Assembly (NCBI RefSeq): GCF_015706575.1
Contig: NW_024037059.1
Coordinates: forward strand, 37,175,058-37,239,057
DNA: 64,000 nt
DNA from: Patiria miniata
Lineage: Eukaryota > Echinodermata > Asteroidea > Valvatida > Asterinidae
Direction of reading: 5' to 3'
Each line of letters opens with the position of its first letter. The first letter of the stretch is position 1. A model generated the notes under the pieces. The model was not told the origin of the DNA. It saw only the letters and a program-made list of their open reading frames with translations, and made no database searches. The translations under genes and the position numbers were made by a program. Positions 45,801-58,760 of this stretch are shown here, one piece after another.

Positions 45801-48800
45801 GAGTGAACTGGAAAAGTCCAGATTTTACCGAGCAATAATATTCCTCCCATTTCACAATTTAAAGCCACTCAATATTTGTTTTATATAACTGAAATATAGA
45901 TCCTTGTCATTTGATGTATTTGAACTTTTATTTCAATACAAAACTGGAGGAAAATGTATTTCTCTCTTCCAAACCACCCCTTCACGAAAATGTTTGAACC
46001 CAACGCTGTAGCGCTGGCTCTTTGGAACAATATGCGCTACGCACAACGCTGAACGCGCACACCATCATGCATTTGCACACAAATACCGCGTCATGATCCT
46101 AACTGTTCAATAGTATTTCCCATTCCCCATGGGTGGATAGTACTTTTTGAGCCGCGACGTGAATGGGAGCAATAACGAATGTCACGTGATGTGAGTTCCA
46201 CCAATCAAATGACAAGGATCTGTATGTCGGTTTTATAATGGAAGTTATGTCAGTAATGGGATAATGAAATGTTTGCCTCTCCAGTGCAAAAGTCCTTCAT
46301 ACAAGAAAGGAAATACAAATTGTACAATATGCTCTGTTTTTTCACACTTAAGTTTTACATTTCTTAAATCACAACATGCCTGAACTCAACTTTATTAAAT
46401 CAACTTTTTCGCTGAGTTTTGTAATTTGATCAGTTGAGAGCTGTTTGCTTCAATTTTAACAGGTGCTCTTGTATGACATTCGTTCTGACAAGCCTCTACT
46501 GGTCAAAGATCATCACTATAGCCTGCCCATCCAGGCAGTGGATTTCCACCCTCAATCTGAAATGGTTGTGTCCACAGATAGCAGAGCAGTCAGGATATGG
46601 GATGTGCACACTGTGAGTTGTAGGGGTTGTTGTTTCTGTCACTCTGAGAATACAGATAACCAAATATCCAAAAACATGCACACATTAAATCTGTTTTGTC
46701 ACGGAATGAAATGTGTGTGTATAAATGATATATTTAGCTATTCAAGTATCTGAAGGTTTGTAGAACTACCCCCGGAATGAATATAATGAACCAAACTCAA
46801 AACAAGTTTTGTAGGTCCTTCTATAGTAAAAGTCCAACATTATAATTTGGATTTGTACATGCTTATTGTCATTCCAAGGTAAAATCCTCCCCAAATTCAC
46901 AATGTGGCTTCTTATAAACTTCATCCAAAGAAATGGGAATCAGGGCCCACTTTCATAGCGCTGCTTAACAGCCGATTTTGTGCTAACAGAGCCTCCGCAG
47001 TAAGCGGCAGCAGAAGCACGCTTAACCACAGTGGAAAAAGTTGCTTAAATCAGTGCCGAAACAGTAGAAATCTTCTTGCGGGCGCAACCGTTAGCACATC
47101 CATGCCATGAAATAGTGCTTAAGCAGCATCATGATTTTCTGCTAAAGTTAGCACAACTTTTCTGCTAACTGTTAAGCAGCGCTATGAAATTGGGCCCCGG
47201 ACATAAGGATTCATGTAGGTTTTCAAATTGGTACTCAAGCAATTTAGATCTATCCAAATTTAATGATCTGGGCCCAATTTCATAGCGCTGCTTAACAGCC
47301 GACTTTGTGCTTACCGAGCCTCTATCTATTTCATAGGGACCGTTCAGCAGTAAGCACAGCAAAAGCACGCTTAACCCCAGAAGAAAACTTTGCTTAAATC
47401 AGTGACGTAACAATAGAAATCTCCATGCACACAACCGTTAGCATGAAATAGTGCTTAAGCAGCAGTATGATTTTCTGCAACAGTAAGCACAACTTTTCTG
47501 CTAACTGTTAAGCAGTGCTATGAAATTGGGCCCTGATATTGAATTGCATGTGTTTTTTTTTCTTTTGTTCAAGGGGAAAGCCTTCACCGCTATTGAGCCT
47601 GAGCACAACATCAATGGCATGTGTCTTGTGCCATCTTCAGGACTTATCCTGACTGCCAACGAAACACCCAAATTGGGCGTGTACTTTGTCCCAGTAAGTT
47701 CTAACTTTTGGAATTCATTTTTATAGTCCCACTGGACTGCACATGGGGCAACAACATGCGTGCCTCTCCAATAACATAATGTACGTTCTGGCCAAGCACA
47801 TCATACTGAAATACACGTATGTCAGATTTTGTCTGATATTTGCTTGTGCAATCATTGCTTTTAAAAGAAAGATACAGGTTTAGAAATTCATCAGTGCCAC
47901 GACATGTGACCGTTCTTGACCAATGAAGTCACAGTATCCAAGACACAATGTGACCGATGTCATAGTCAATTAAGTGGTGTGTTTCCTCTTGTGCACTCAC
48001 GGAAAGCGCACAAGTCTAGAGGAAAACAATGTCTCCGTGAAGCGCAGTGCAGGAGGAAAAGCATCAGTAACTGAATTGCTACACTGTACGCATGACCGAA
48101 TCAAATAGAGATCAATCTACAACACCCAACCACCATGAGGTGACACTACTACTACATGGAATTGATTGCTTCTGTGGAGAAGTGTGGTTCTGGAAAGAAA
48201 TGGGGGGAAGACATGATTTGACGTTAATTTTTTTTTCAGAATCATACATCTTCTCAGAAGAGATTCCATGGTGTGCCTGTAAACTTCCCACTTAAATTGT
48301 ACCATTCCACAATGCAAAGCTTAAAGCCACAATGTTGTTGATGTTATTTACAGAGTTTAGGCCCGGCTCCTAAGTGGTGTGCCTTCTTGGACAACCTGAC
48401 GGAAGAATTGGAAGACAGTCCCAATAGCACCGTGTATGATGACTACAAGTTTGTCACCAGAACAGAGCTGGAAAACCTCGGTAAACGCTAAAGCAGTGTC
48501 AAGAATCAACTTGCTTTTACACCCAAAAGTTTTGCTAGGCCCTAAGAGCTAGCTTTTTGCCGTTTGACTGACTGAGACAGACGGACAGATTGAGTCACTA
48601 AGGATATATCCTAAACTGCAGAAACTGAACATACACCTCTTTACCTTACAGTAGGTACACTTTCAGTCATAACGGCATAAATCGTAGACTGTCAACCTAA
48701 GACAACTGAGACTGACCTGCTGACCAGCTGTTAAACCTTTGGGTTCAGCTAGACTAGAGCAGCCTAGTTTTGCACCTTCGTCATCAGTTGAGCCACAACA

Positions 48801-51800
48801 ATTATTGCTACATATTTAAACAAACAACAATTGTTTCTTTGAAGTCAATGTTTACAAAGGGGTAAAGCCAGGTCTGTAGGTCACTCTTAACATGATTATG
48901 AATATTTGATAATGCTCTAATTACAGTTAGTTAGTTTACGCTATTATTCTTGCTTTTAGGATTGTCGCATCTTGTCGGCACAAGTCTACTGCGTGCCTAC
49001 ATGCACGGTTACTTCATGGACATCAGGCTGTACCACAAGGCTAAAGCCATCACAGAGCCCTTCGCTTACGAAGATTACGTCAAGACCAAGATCAAGCAGA
49101 AGATAGAGGAGGACAGAGCCAGCCGAGTTAAAATAAGAGTAAGTAAACCCATTAGCACTGGTAGGTATTCCTTAATGAATACACAAAAATCATACAACAG
49201 TTTACGGCAGTATGGGCTCCGTGCGCTAACAAAGAGGGCGCCCTTTTACCTAGCAACCCATGGGCGGGACATTTAGCTGGTTGACGCACACCGTTCCTTG
49301 TGTGTGACGCACGTACACAAATTATTGCAGTCAGGCAAGATGGCGTCGGTCGGTCACCCCCAACTGTGCTTTCTTTGCCTGTGAGGGGGTACTTGTGAAT
49401 GGAGCGGATAGTGTTGTAGCAGGCAGGGTAATATATGGGGCAATATAGGAACTAAGTGCACAACAAGATCTGATGATTTTTACCGTGGGATAAATGCACA
49501 CAAGTCTACAGAGGACTTGGTAGCCAAATATGGTGTACGTAGTCACAGAGTCCATACTTCAACCATATTTGTTCTCATCTTATACCGACAGAAGCTACCC
49601 AAGGTGAACGCAATGCTTGCCTCCAAGCTGCAGGAGCAACAGGAGCAGGAGCAGACCTCCAAGGCCAAGAGGGAGAAAAAGGTGAGGATGCTGTGATAAC
49701 ATAACCACAAACACTTGCCTGAGCAGCTGGGGCATTGGAAGTCCCAGACAGAGACCTGGAGTGCTCTGAAACGTGCAAAACTAAATCAGGCCAACTGTTT
49801 ACTCACTCTGTAGCCAGCAAATTTCTCCAAATTTTTCATCGGGCATAGAGAAGGTCCTCAGAATTTCACCAACAAAGTTTGCAGACTCAATTCAATTTTT
49901 AAAGGAGACATTTCTTAAAAATTTTGCACATGAGATGGAAGTCAAGTGATTTCAAAATGAGGCTAAAGACTAGACTGGTACATGTTGAACCATGATCCAA
50001 CTGTTTGAAAAGATTGACCTCTTTATTACTCAGTGTCATTAGTCTGGTGGCTGACTATGGAAAAATGTGTAATAAATAGAGACTAGGTCCCGGTTCATAC
50101 CACATGTTTCTTTTGGCACAGTTGATTGATGCAGCTCTGAAGCAGTGTTGGACTGGTTGTTTCAGGTGCCAGTCTATTTTTTTTTTTACTGCATGTTTTC
50201 AATACCTTAAGTTTTGGGACTCTCATACACAGTATTGATAGTCCCAAATTTTCGGACATTGGAAGTCCCTGAGAAGCTTGGGGCAAACATAATGGCACTA
50301 CGTAACTGCTGAAAAGTTGTTGTGGTCACCATTATACACATATAGACTGGCAATGAGGTCACTAGCGCACGTCTATGCCCCCGAGGGACTGTGAGTGACC
50401 AGAAGAGGGTCCTATTTCCTGAGGCTTATCGCTGAGAGAAAGGGTTTCGCCCTGGTATTTCTGGCAAGTGCGTTTATCTTCATACATATGAGGCTGCACT
50501 TTCAAGGAAGGAAGGAAGTATATTTGACGTTATGCAATATTTCTTATATTGGCGCGAATTGATTTGATATCTTACCTTCAGGCTGAGGCAGACGGTATTC
50601 TTCACGATGACCGTTTTGCAGCGCTCTTCAAGAACCCGGAGTTTCAGGTGGATGAAAGCAGCGAGGACTTCCGGTTGCTCCACCCTGTCATCACTAAACA
50701 GCAGAAACAGCAGCAGAAGGCAGCCCAGAAAAGAGCTATGCTTCAGCAATTTGATGAGCTAGAGGTACCAAGACAATATGTGCTGTAAAGTTTAAGATTC
50801 TGTGTCTGTAAAGGAATTAAACAAAAATTGTAAGAGTTATGCAACCACACCATTCTCCTAATGTTCAAAACAACCAAACTATGTGACAAAGATTCTGACA
50901 AGTTTGAAGCGTTAGGCCCTCTATTAAAATTATTGTGATTTGTATATTTCGTCGTGTCCGTGCAACAAGGTTGTATCTCCTAAAATGGGCCGTACGTGAA
51001 ACGCAAGTTTCAGAATGTCAAAAGCTTGTACAGGAGTTCGTCCCACAGGTTCAGACACAGACTGTGCAGCTTCTAAACCAAACGTGTCATGGCTTAATTC
51101 AGAGGAATCATAAGGAATAATTTGGTATGGTTTGGTTAGTCTGGAAAGGCCAGTCTGAAACGGGCGTTGTATTATTGACAATTCCACAGGAGGAAGAGGG
51201 AAGGCCCAGCGACGAGGACAGCAGCTCAGATGACGATGACGACCGATCCTGGCAAGAGGAGCTCCGAAGACAGCATCAGCAGCTGAGAGAGGAACGCAGG
51301 GCGGAGGCCAGGACCCAAGCCGCCCAAGCCGCACCCAAATTCTACGAACTGAAGAAAGGAGAAGAGTTCAGTTCAGCTGCGGGAAGGAAACAGATCAGCA
51401 AGAGGCAAATGAAGTAAGGACACCTGCAGGTCTGAGCAGAGACCAAACTGGGGTCAAAGGTCATCATGGGGTCACTGGGGTCAAAACCTTATATTTCTTT
51501 ACTCAAAACACTGTTCTTTCCAGAAATTACATGGCACAATCTCGTGACTCATGCATGAACACGAATTCGTTGGCCCACAGCTACCGAGATTCAATCAAAC
51601 TTGTTTGTTTTAACAATTTAAAAGTATGTGATCACCCATATTTATTCATTACTCTTTGGGGCCACACACAAGTGGAAATTTTGTGGAGAGTCAAAATTCC
51701 CCACAATTCTCTAAGATTAATACAAAGAAAGAAAGATTCAAAAACACAAAACTCAAAACATTATTTTTTGTTTTTATCACAGAACCAGTCTGGCAGACCG

Positions 51801-53534
51801 ACTTTCCCAAGAAGACGAACAGGGAGAAGTCAAGCAAATTGGTTCTGCCGGCAACCAACAGCTGATATTTACCATAAAAAAGGTGGGTATGAATCTCTTG
51901 CAGGACCATTCCTATAGACCTTTATCTTGCTGCCACCATTTCAGTTATGTTCCCTGTACCCAATAACAGTACTGAATGATCATTTTTTTTCTGTGCAAAC
52001 AGAAACCAGACTATTTTTCCTTCCAGCCTCGCTTTTTTTGACGTTGATTTGAAATGGAAAAAATCAAGTTTGCCGCAACATGATAATGGTCTTTATATAA
52101 CACCCAAGTAAATCCTTGTCATTTGATTGGCGGATGTTAGGTCACGCGGCATTCATTAATCGAACCGTTGCACAGCCTGCGTCATAGCCGTGCTTTTTTG
52201 GTTCCATTCACCGTGCATTTCGTACCATCCCTTTTGGTCTATTGCACGCCGCGCGCACGCTACGATGCGCAGCGGCCCGGCACTATACGATTTTTGCGCT
52301 ATTTAGACCATTGCACGCGTTATATAGCAGATCACAACTTTCCTTTGAAGTTGATGCAGTTGCCTTGATGATCTTTTTTGCATTGTTTTGAGAAGTTACA
52401 ATGTTAATTTGCATTATTGTCAATGATTTGACTTTTAAACCTTCATTAGCCTTAAACAAGCTGAGAAAAGTAGTGAATATGGTACAATTTTGTGAGTTTT
52501 GTTTGTTCTTAAAGTTTTATCCTCTTTTCGAATGACAGATCTACATGGATGTTTATATAAAACAGATAATGACTGTTTTGCATTCGTGCAATGGTGAGAA
52601 TATTTTCATTGGTTGAAAGATGGAATGCTCCATTCATCAGTCTTTCAACTCATGAAAATATTCTCACTATTGCACTCATAAACATTCATTATTTGTATAA
52701 TATGCAGATGATTAAACTGCAGGATAATATAAGTGACAAGGCTTGCTTCACTCACTTTGTGGGTAATCAACTCGAGAACACTCACACATACATTAAAGTA
52801 TTTTATTAAAGTATTTTATGTAAGGAATATTTGGTCCGAATTTCAACCCAGGAGAGTAATTCTGGTTAAAATAGGGGCATTTTGAAAATAGCTTAGACCC
52901 TCTCACAATTTTTTACGCGAGAACAAAGCGATGTCTCCAAGGATACAACTTTGAGTATGGGTGATGTGATCTGTAAAACACTTTTTATTGTGAGTGTTGA
53001 CATTTTGAGAAAATCTGCTGAATTTTCAGCTCGGTGGATATTACACTTTTCAAGAAAACAGTGAAAAGCAATGCACAACCTTTTGATAATGAAACACAAG
53101 TTTTTCAATAGCACTCTTTACTCCAAAAATCAGTCAGTTGACTGATTGTTGGAGTTTGCATACATTTCTTGAAGTCTTTGAAATGACAGCTAGCCAGGTT
53201 GAATAATTTCAGGTGGTATGTGGTACCAAGATGATCTTTAATCAAAGTAAGCTTTTTGATAATAATTTGGTAGGTAACTTCAGGGACAGATGCAAATGAT
53301 CCTAAATACCTTCAACAACCCCTCTGCTATTGCAAAAATGAGAAAGCGTTATTGGTTGATGTTGATGATCATGCTCAATATACTTCTCTTTTTTTTGCTT
53401 ATTATGTAATACAGAGTGCTAAGGAAACCAAGCTGAAACAGGACACCAGGGAGCATCACATGGAACGGAAAAAACTAAGAAGATCTGCGGGACAGCTTGC
53501 AGGCAAATCACGGGCGGGAAAATTTCACAGATGA
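39883..53534 (+). CDS. NOL10: Nucleolar protein 10 (NOL10/Enp2), 18 exons, 682 aa
   Basis: Coding exons: 39883-39948, 40452-40497, 42011-42109, 43065-43142, 43557-43594, 43969-44105, 44634-44699, 44980-45126, 45508-45586, 46463-46612, 47574-47693, 48354-48480, 48960-49138, 49592-49681, 50582-50764, 51190-51413, 51783-51882, 53415-53534. All use GT/AG, phases fit, and the summed frame is 683 codons with TGA stop, close to human NOL10 (688 aa). Diagnostic stretches: VKVYNLSLGKSLPEW, WLSDRKRRALQK, GTYKPRVRCY, KFGRDLAYHEPSCDL, GRVECWDPR, LLYDIRSDKPLLVKDH and TANETPKLGVYFVP make up the N-terminal WD40 propeller. DDRFAALFKNPEFQVDESSE is the NUC153 motif. An acidic Asp/Ser run and a basic C-terminus (KKLRRSAGQL) follow. 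The family acts in the nucleolus in 90S/small-subunit pre-ribosome assembly with 18S rRNA processing. Complete and undamaged; introns 2, 6, 9, 10, 13 and 17 hold repeats. Confidence 0.97.
40662..41679. mobile_element. 1,018-bp foldback with near-identical arms (Mutator-like)
   Basis: Each arm is about 490 bp, inverted, beginning TAGTCCGAGTAACTTGGACC. Only scattered differences separate the arms, and the central 60-90 bp is less alike. The 9-bp flanks GGTACTTGG at 40653-40661 and 41680-41688 are identical. Long terminal inverted repeats plus 9-bp duplications point to the Mutator superfamily in foldback form, though no transposase is present to confirm it. It sits in NOL10 intron 2. Confidence 0.88.
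44152..44558. mobile_element. pogo/Tigger-like MITE
   Basis: The left end CAGTGGAACGTCGCTATA and right end TATAGCGGCGTTCCACTG are inverse with one difference. This end type is common in pogo/Tigger elements, which insert at TA. The right flank is TA; the left has CA, probably a mutation. It lies in NOL10 intron 6. Confidence 0.7.
45707..45885. mobile_element. Inverted-repeat MITE in NOL10 intron 9
   Basis: ACAAATATTGAGTGGCT and GGGAGGAATATTAT in the left arm recur inverted as ATAATATTCCTCCCA and AGCCACTCAATATTTGT. The centre holds TCTGGACTTTTC/GAAAAGTCCAGA. Just outside lies CCTTGTCATTTGAT (45902), which returns inverted at 46198, so a larger element may enclose it. Confidence 0.65.
46943..47197. 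mobile_element. GGGCCC-ended MITE, copy 1 in NOL10 intron 10
   Basis: Ends GGGCCCACTTTCATAGCGCT and AGCGCTATGAAATTGGGCCC are inverted repeats; the inner arms CTGCTTAAC/GTTAAGCAG extend them. No coding content. Confidence 0.82.
47280..47533. mobile_element. GGGCCC-ended MITE, copy 2 in NOL10 intron 10
   Basis: Ends GGGCCCAATTTCATAGCGCT and TGCTATGAAATTGGGCCC. Same family, orientation and near-same length as copy 1, 82 bp away, and its right end lies only 40 bp before exon 11. Confidence 0.82.
49722..50016. repeat. Dispersed repeat in NOL10 intron 14
   Basis: Inverted relative of 30781-31090. Key shared blocks are AAATCAGGCCAACTGTTTAC, CTCACTCTGTAGCCAGCAAA, AAGTGATTTCAAAATG and AACTGTTTGAAAAG. 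No recognisable protein. Confidence 0.6.
52091..52702. mobile_element. MITE family member in NOL10 intron 17
   Basis: Contains TATATAAAACAGATAATGA and ends at CACTCATAAACATTCATTAT, both shared with 60203-60540. Its right part has inverted halves GTGAGAATATTTTCAT and ATGAAAATATTCTCAC. The left part carries AATCCTTGTCATTTGATTGG, also seen near 45902 and 46198. Confidence 0.6.
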
Positions 53535-53989
53535 TAGTTCACTGCAGTTTTTATTTATTTTAATCTTTCTGTTTTTTCTTTTTTTTAATCTTCTAGTTTA
53601 TTGAAATTGGACTATTGATAACCTTTTATTTTGGTTGTACATGGGGGTTGCTCTTTGATACGACATTACTGCACATTGGGCACTATTCATGAATGCATAT
53701 CTCTCTGAATATTACATTATAATAGGGGAAACTCCAGATAGGTTTAATTTACATTTCTTTTGTCGACTGAGGATGCAACTAAACAAAATTCATGAATGGA
53801 ACGGGGGTGTCACATCCACACAATCCCTTGTTCGCTACCCCCTTACTGTAACCCACCATTTCACAGCTTTGCTCTGTGCTCTGTGCATGTGTCCAGTAAC
53901 GTCCACGGAACTGTTGCAATCACTGCATCATTGTGAAAAGACCACAATATCAACTCCATTGAGAATCCATTTTTAAACATACCATTTAA
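53535..53989. other. NOL10 3' flank
   Basis: No AATAAA occurs between the NOL10 stop and copy c of the TTAA-flanked element. The first AATAAA strings lie inside that element (about 54015) and just after it (54508), so the transposon may supply the 3' end. This is inference only. Confidence 0.35.
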
Positions 53990-54503
53990 AGGGAATATAC
54001 AACATTTGTAAACATCGAAAAATAAAACTACCAAGTTTTTGCGAAATACCTTAACAGGATGTTGGTAAATGACAGTCTAAAGCATCCTGTAAAATTATGG
54101 CACCTGGTATACTGTCATTTTCAAGAAAAGTGGTATTTTTGTATCAATTTCCAACGCTGATCGGCCGATCAGCGTTGGAAACAACTGGCTTTTTTTCAAA
54201 TACTGGCCCCAATTGACCATTGCACTTGTTTGCAATCGATTACAAACCTATGAACGGGTACGAGCCAGCTAGACTGGTTCCCTGACCTTACAATTCCCCA
54301 ATGTATGTAAACTGCTCTGTTTCTTCTTATATGGAGTCAGGGAACCAGACTACAGGAAAATGATCGTTTTTCTTGGTTTTTATAGCATTTTCGAACCCAA
54401 AACCTCCAAAAAGTCAGTGTAACTATATTTGCTTTATATTTCCAACCCCCCAATTCCATCCATTTCTGAAAATTACAGCAAAAGCAAATGATGTATATTC
54501 CCT
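53990..54503. mobile_element. TTAA-flanked MITE, copy c
   Basis: TTAA at 53986-53989 and 54504-54507; ends AGGGAATATACA and TGTATATTCCCT are exact inverses. The palindrome CAACGCTGATCGGCCGATCA is intact. It closely matches copy a in inverse orientation. Confidence 0.82.
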
Positions 54504-57500
54504 TTAAATAAAACAAGGTTATTCCCAACTATTCATCTGTTCCATCAATTGTCTTGGGATGGCTGTTCCTTACATTGGCGTTGCCTGGATTTTTTTCTAG
54601 AGGGGGGGGGGGGCAAAACATATTTTTCCCAAAAAATCCTGTATTTCTCAACATATTCGCATCAGTTTTAGAGGGGGGGGGGCAGAGACATTTTGGCCCC
54701 CCCCCCCCAATAAATTTACAGCACTATGACTTTGCGCCTCTTTTTCTTTTTTCTCTTTTTTTTTTTTTGCTTTTTGCTTTTCCGCCCCCCCCCCTCGCGA
54801 CGCCCATGGTTCCTTGGGGTATCAACATTTTGTAGGTATTCAAAATTTTCCAGTGAGGTGTACGATATATATGTACAGATACTGCAAGGTAAATTAAAAC
54901 TAAAGGATTTATTATCATGTACACAAATAAACATTGTATATTGACATGAACTAAGTTTTAGATGAATGATACATTTTTTTAATGGGTAGAAAGGTGTTTG
55001 TTGATAGTGCTGAACGTGACGGGGAGAAAAAAAAGAAGCATAACCGTACACGATGACATGCTCCATCCAAGTGTCTATGCAATAATCTTAGGCAGATCTG
55101 CAGCAGAGCACGATGTAGGGTTTGATACTCCCCGTCTATTTTCACACAATTTTTCATGGGTGAAACATGGGGCAAAAATTCCCTGCCTCCCTCAAGCTTC
55201 CTGCATGGAAGCACCAGTGATCTCCAGATTAAAGTCTGAGATAAAACCTCTGTAGCACTGAAGATAACTACGAAATACCATCTTTAACTTTGATTAGATT
55301 AGTGATAAACCTGGCTTAGCATTATATGTCAGTGTGACAGATGGGAAACTCAAATATTTACTTTAACCAAATTACAAAACTCGTTCCAATGGATGGACGC
55401 AGTCGGCGGCATGGCAAATGTGTGGCCAAGCAAGCGGCTTAAAAAAGTAATCAGGTGTAACGGGCTTTCTAGCGTTAATCACCGAAGCAGTCGGGTGTGA
55501 CGTCAGACGGTGGGGCAACCTGTCAAGTTACGGTTCGTGGTCAAGACAAATGCAGGGGAAAGAAATCTTCGATCTTAATTACACGGGCTCATTTACGGAG
55601 CTAGGGCTTTTTGAAACCCTGGCTTCGTCATTGGCTCAAGGTGATTGTAGGCCCCAGCTTCGGTAACTCCAGCTACATATCGGCGCCTGTTATACTTCAG
55701 AAACATTCAATCGATTGATATGAAGCCAAATGTTAGAATATTTCCATATGGTTTGCTTCTCAGTGGTTCAGAAGTCGGAAGCAAAGCGGAAGCAAAAGTT
55801 TCGAAAACCCCCTAAGTAAGCTGAAACTGTTGTTTAGTGTGCTGAGCATGATTAGCTGAAAACCAGTCACAAGATAAGTACACGCCTGACAGTTTGGCCG
55901 GACTTTTTTTTTGGATATATGGAAATATAATCGTGCTTGCTGCTAAGCAACTTCAGCAGCGTTATGGAATTGGCCACAGATGTAGGCGCTGGATAAAGTT
56001 TAAATTCTGAAGAAGAAGTTTAAGTTCGCAACGTCAGGCATTATTTTGTTTAGATTTGCATATTTCAGGTCAATCCAGTCAGTGAGCAGTTTGCAGCAGT
56101 CCTATTCACTTAATTCAACCTCGTTCCTGGGGCCTATATTTCCAACTACGTTTTCAAGAGAGCAGGTGGTATAGGGGTTCGAACGTACTGCTCGACACCC
56201 CGGGACGAGGTTGGTAATAGAGAATCAAAGTAGTTTCACACACTGGGAAAGATGGTGAAGTTACTGGAGTTTGGTGGGGACCCCCCCCCCCCCCCCCCCC
56301 CCTCTCGCTGGTACGTAGATAAGACTTTTCTCTTCGTGCACGGCTGATACAGTTCTTCAACCGGGTGTGCCGTGCAGTGATTTATGCTGGATCTGTGGGT
56401 ATTGGAAGAACAGACATCGTTAGTCCAGCGTGGTGATGGAATGGATGAAGGCAGCTGGAGCGCTCCCCCTTTCTTGGAAGGCCCCCAAATTTTTCTCAAT
56501 TTTCAAACTTCTAAAGGGCGTGGTCACTTCACTACCTTTGTGGACCCTGTATTCACAGTTTGGTTGAAAGAGGGACATGAGTTGCAGGCTCCAGGCCCTT
56601 GAATGGACCCTTACGCAGCAGCTTGCCAACCTATAGAGTGACGACGTCAACAAGTCTGTTTGTCTGTTCCAACTTTGTGATTGCCGACAGCTGAGACTCA
56701 TGAGGCTAGGGGTACAGGTTGCCGTTTGTGCCCCATTACCGAGACGATTACTACAACTTTGCTGATGTGACACCCTGGAAGAATTTCCCCCCAAAAAGGG
56801 ACGAGATGGACTACAGCAGACGATCAATATCTGATCGAATCTCCCCCCCCCCAATAAAATATCATGTAGCTGAAGGAATTACTCCAAGTTTCAAAACTTG
56901 AGTAGAGAATACATTATAAATTAAAAGTCTAGGAAGTTTATCGTCGTTGTTTATAGGACCCTGAGCAACTCTCAGTTTAAAATCTTGCTAAAAAGTTTGA
57001 ATAAAGTTGAACGTAGGACTAACGGGAAACAAACAAACAAAAACAAAACAAAACAAAAAACATTAACACAATTCAACACGAAGATGCAATAAAATAATCT
57101 GTACTGCCAAAATTGTTTTGCATGAGGAATAGTTTTATTTATTGCTTTTCGTCCGTATGTAGTTTACACAACCGCGTTAACAACCTGGGCAGTTTAATTG
57201 CATATTTTAGTTTTTACATTTTTAAATTAATAACAAGCTGAGTTAAGTGAAGAACGTGAACGCATGATGGAGTTTTCTAAGTTTGTGTATCAACGGCCAT
57301 TGAGTACACTCGCACAAAATCTTCTAGATCTCTTTCATAGGACGCCATCTTCGTAGGAAAATTACAACTGCGTGTTGCTCGAACTTTCTTCGAAATACGG
57401 CGCAGCGGCAATGTGCGTCACAAAAAATTGACGCCCAAAATGCCGATGCGCGTGGCAATCTGTAGGAGGTGACGTCATGTGAGAGAGACCTTCAAAGGTA

Positions 57501-58481
57501 TAACTAGGCATTCTGTCTACTGCTCTACGGCCATTTTAATGCGTGCGTGGTTTTTCATCTGTACATTCTCGGTAATGAGGGAAGTAAGAATGCAGAAACA
57601 AGATAATTAGCAGGGGCCCCTGCTAATGAAGTATTAAGTACAGAACAGATTTCGAGGAACCTTCGCTTCTTAGTGTGCCAACGGCCGTTTGCACCACAAA
57701 GTGCCTACTTTCTACCCGCCTAAAACCCTATTTAGATTGATTAAAGCATTACAGGAAGTCCATCTGTGATATTCGTGTCGTTAAACGATAATAATCAGTG
57801 TCCTAAAATCCCTTCAGTGGTAGTCAGTTCTTGCCCGAACCTGTACAAATCGAAAGTGGGAAAGAAAAGAAAAACACGTCCAACATTATCAGCAGTTTGC
57901 ACTTGAAATGTCGAGTCTAAAACATTAAGGTTAATGGGGATGTTGAACGGGGAATGTTCGGTTAACGATATCGCCGTAAAGAAATTGCCAGGATTTTGTT
58001 TATAAGGCACATAGGAGTGAATACAATTATTATTGCAAAGCAGACATGCACTCCCCCCCCCCCCCCTTCCAACAAAAAAGTTTGTAATTTATGATTTAAA
58101 AAAAAGATTAACACAAAACTTTGTTCTACTATGCGTTTTAAGCGCACTGCAACCCGTTCTTATCTGTTTTATATTTTACGCTTTTATGATTTATAGGCCA
58201 TTTAATTGGCAATAACGGACCAAAAAAACGCGTAGTCCTATGTGCAGGAAACGCGGTTTGTTTTCTTACTTTTCTATAAAAACAATTGGCCCGTTGTTGT
58301 GACACTAATTTGTAATTGTTAGTCGGTTACATTAAAAAAAAATTAATAACTAAGGTAATGCCAGAAAATTAGTCATTGAATTTGAAAACTTATTTGTATG
58401 ATTGCCACGCCCGGCAGGCGGCAGGGACGCAAGATTCTGGCAGGATAAAGCTGATTTTGCATTTGACGCGATAGAAGGACA
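54504..58481. other. Intergenic region without recognised genes
   Basis: Contains a G-run/C-run element-like patch (about 54572-54815) whose opposed ends GGCGTTGCCTGG and GGGCGTCGCG resemble the hAT-type MITEs elsewhere. Frames at 54998-55255, 56384-56602 and 56420-56854 have no recognisable domain. A decayed GGGCCC-type fragment lies near 55840-55980. Confidence 0.45.
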
Positions 58482-58710
58482 ACTCTCTAAATTCCAAAGA
58501 GTGAAATTAGGGACTAGACGTTTTAGAGTGAAAATCACTCTCATTTTCGATTGAAACAGTCTGAAAAATGAACCACTTCAGTCGAAGCTCGAGCGAAAAC
58601 TCGATCTTGACGATTGAAGAAATTACACTCTGAAACGTCTAGTCCCTAGTTTCTGACTGTGGGAGTGAATCTTCACTCGAATGGAGTGAATTTTCACTCT
58701 TTGGAATTTA
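58482..58710. mobile_element. Inverted-repeat MITE beside the peptide gene
   Basis: Outer ends TCTAAATTCCAAAGAGTGAA and TTCACTCTTTGGAATTTAGA are inverse. A second inverted pair, GGGACTAGACGTTTTAGAGTG and CACTCTGAAACGTCTAGTCCC, lies inside. It ends 50 bp below the stop codon of the secreted peptide gene, so it may be in its 3' UTR. Confidence 0.75.
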
Positions 58711-58760
58711 GAAAGAAGGAATGCTAACGGGTGACATTTACCTTTGCCTGCATGCTCAGT

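Noticed and set aside
56384-56901. Possible decayed coding region with frames on both strands
   Set aside because: No motif of any known protein or mobile-element enzyme could be recognised.
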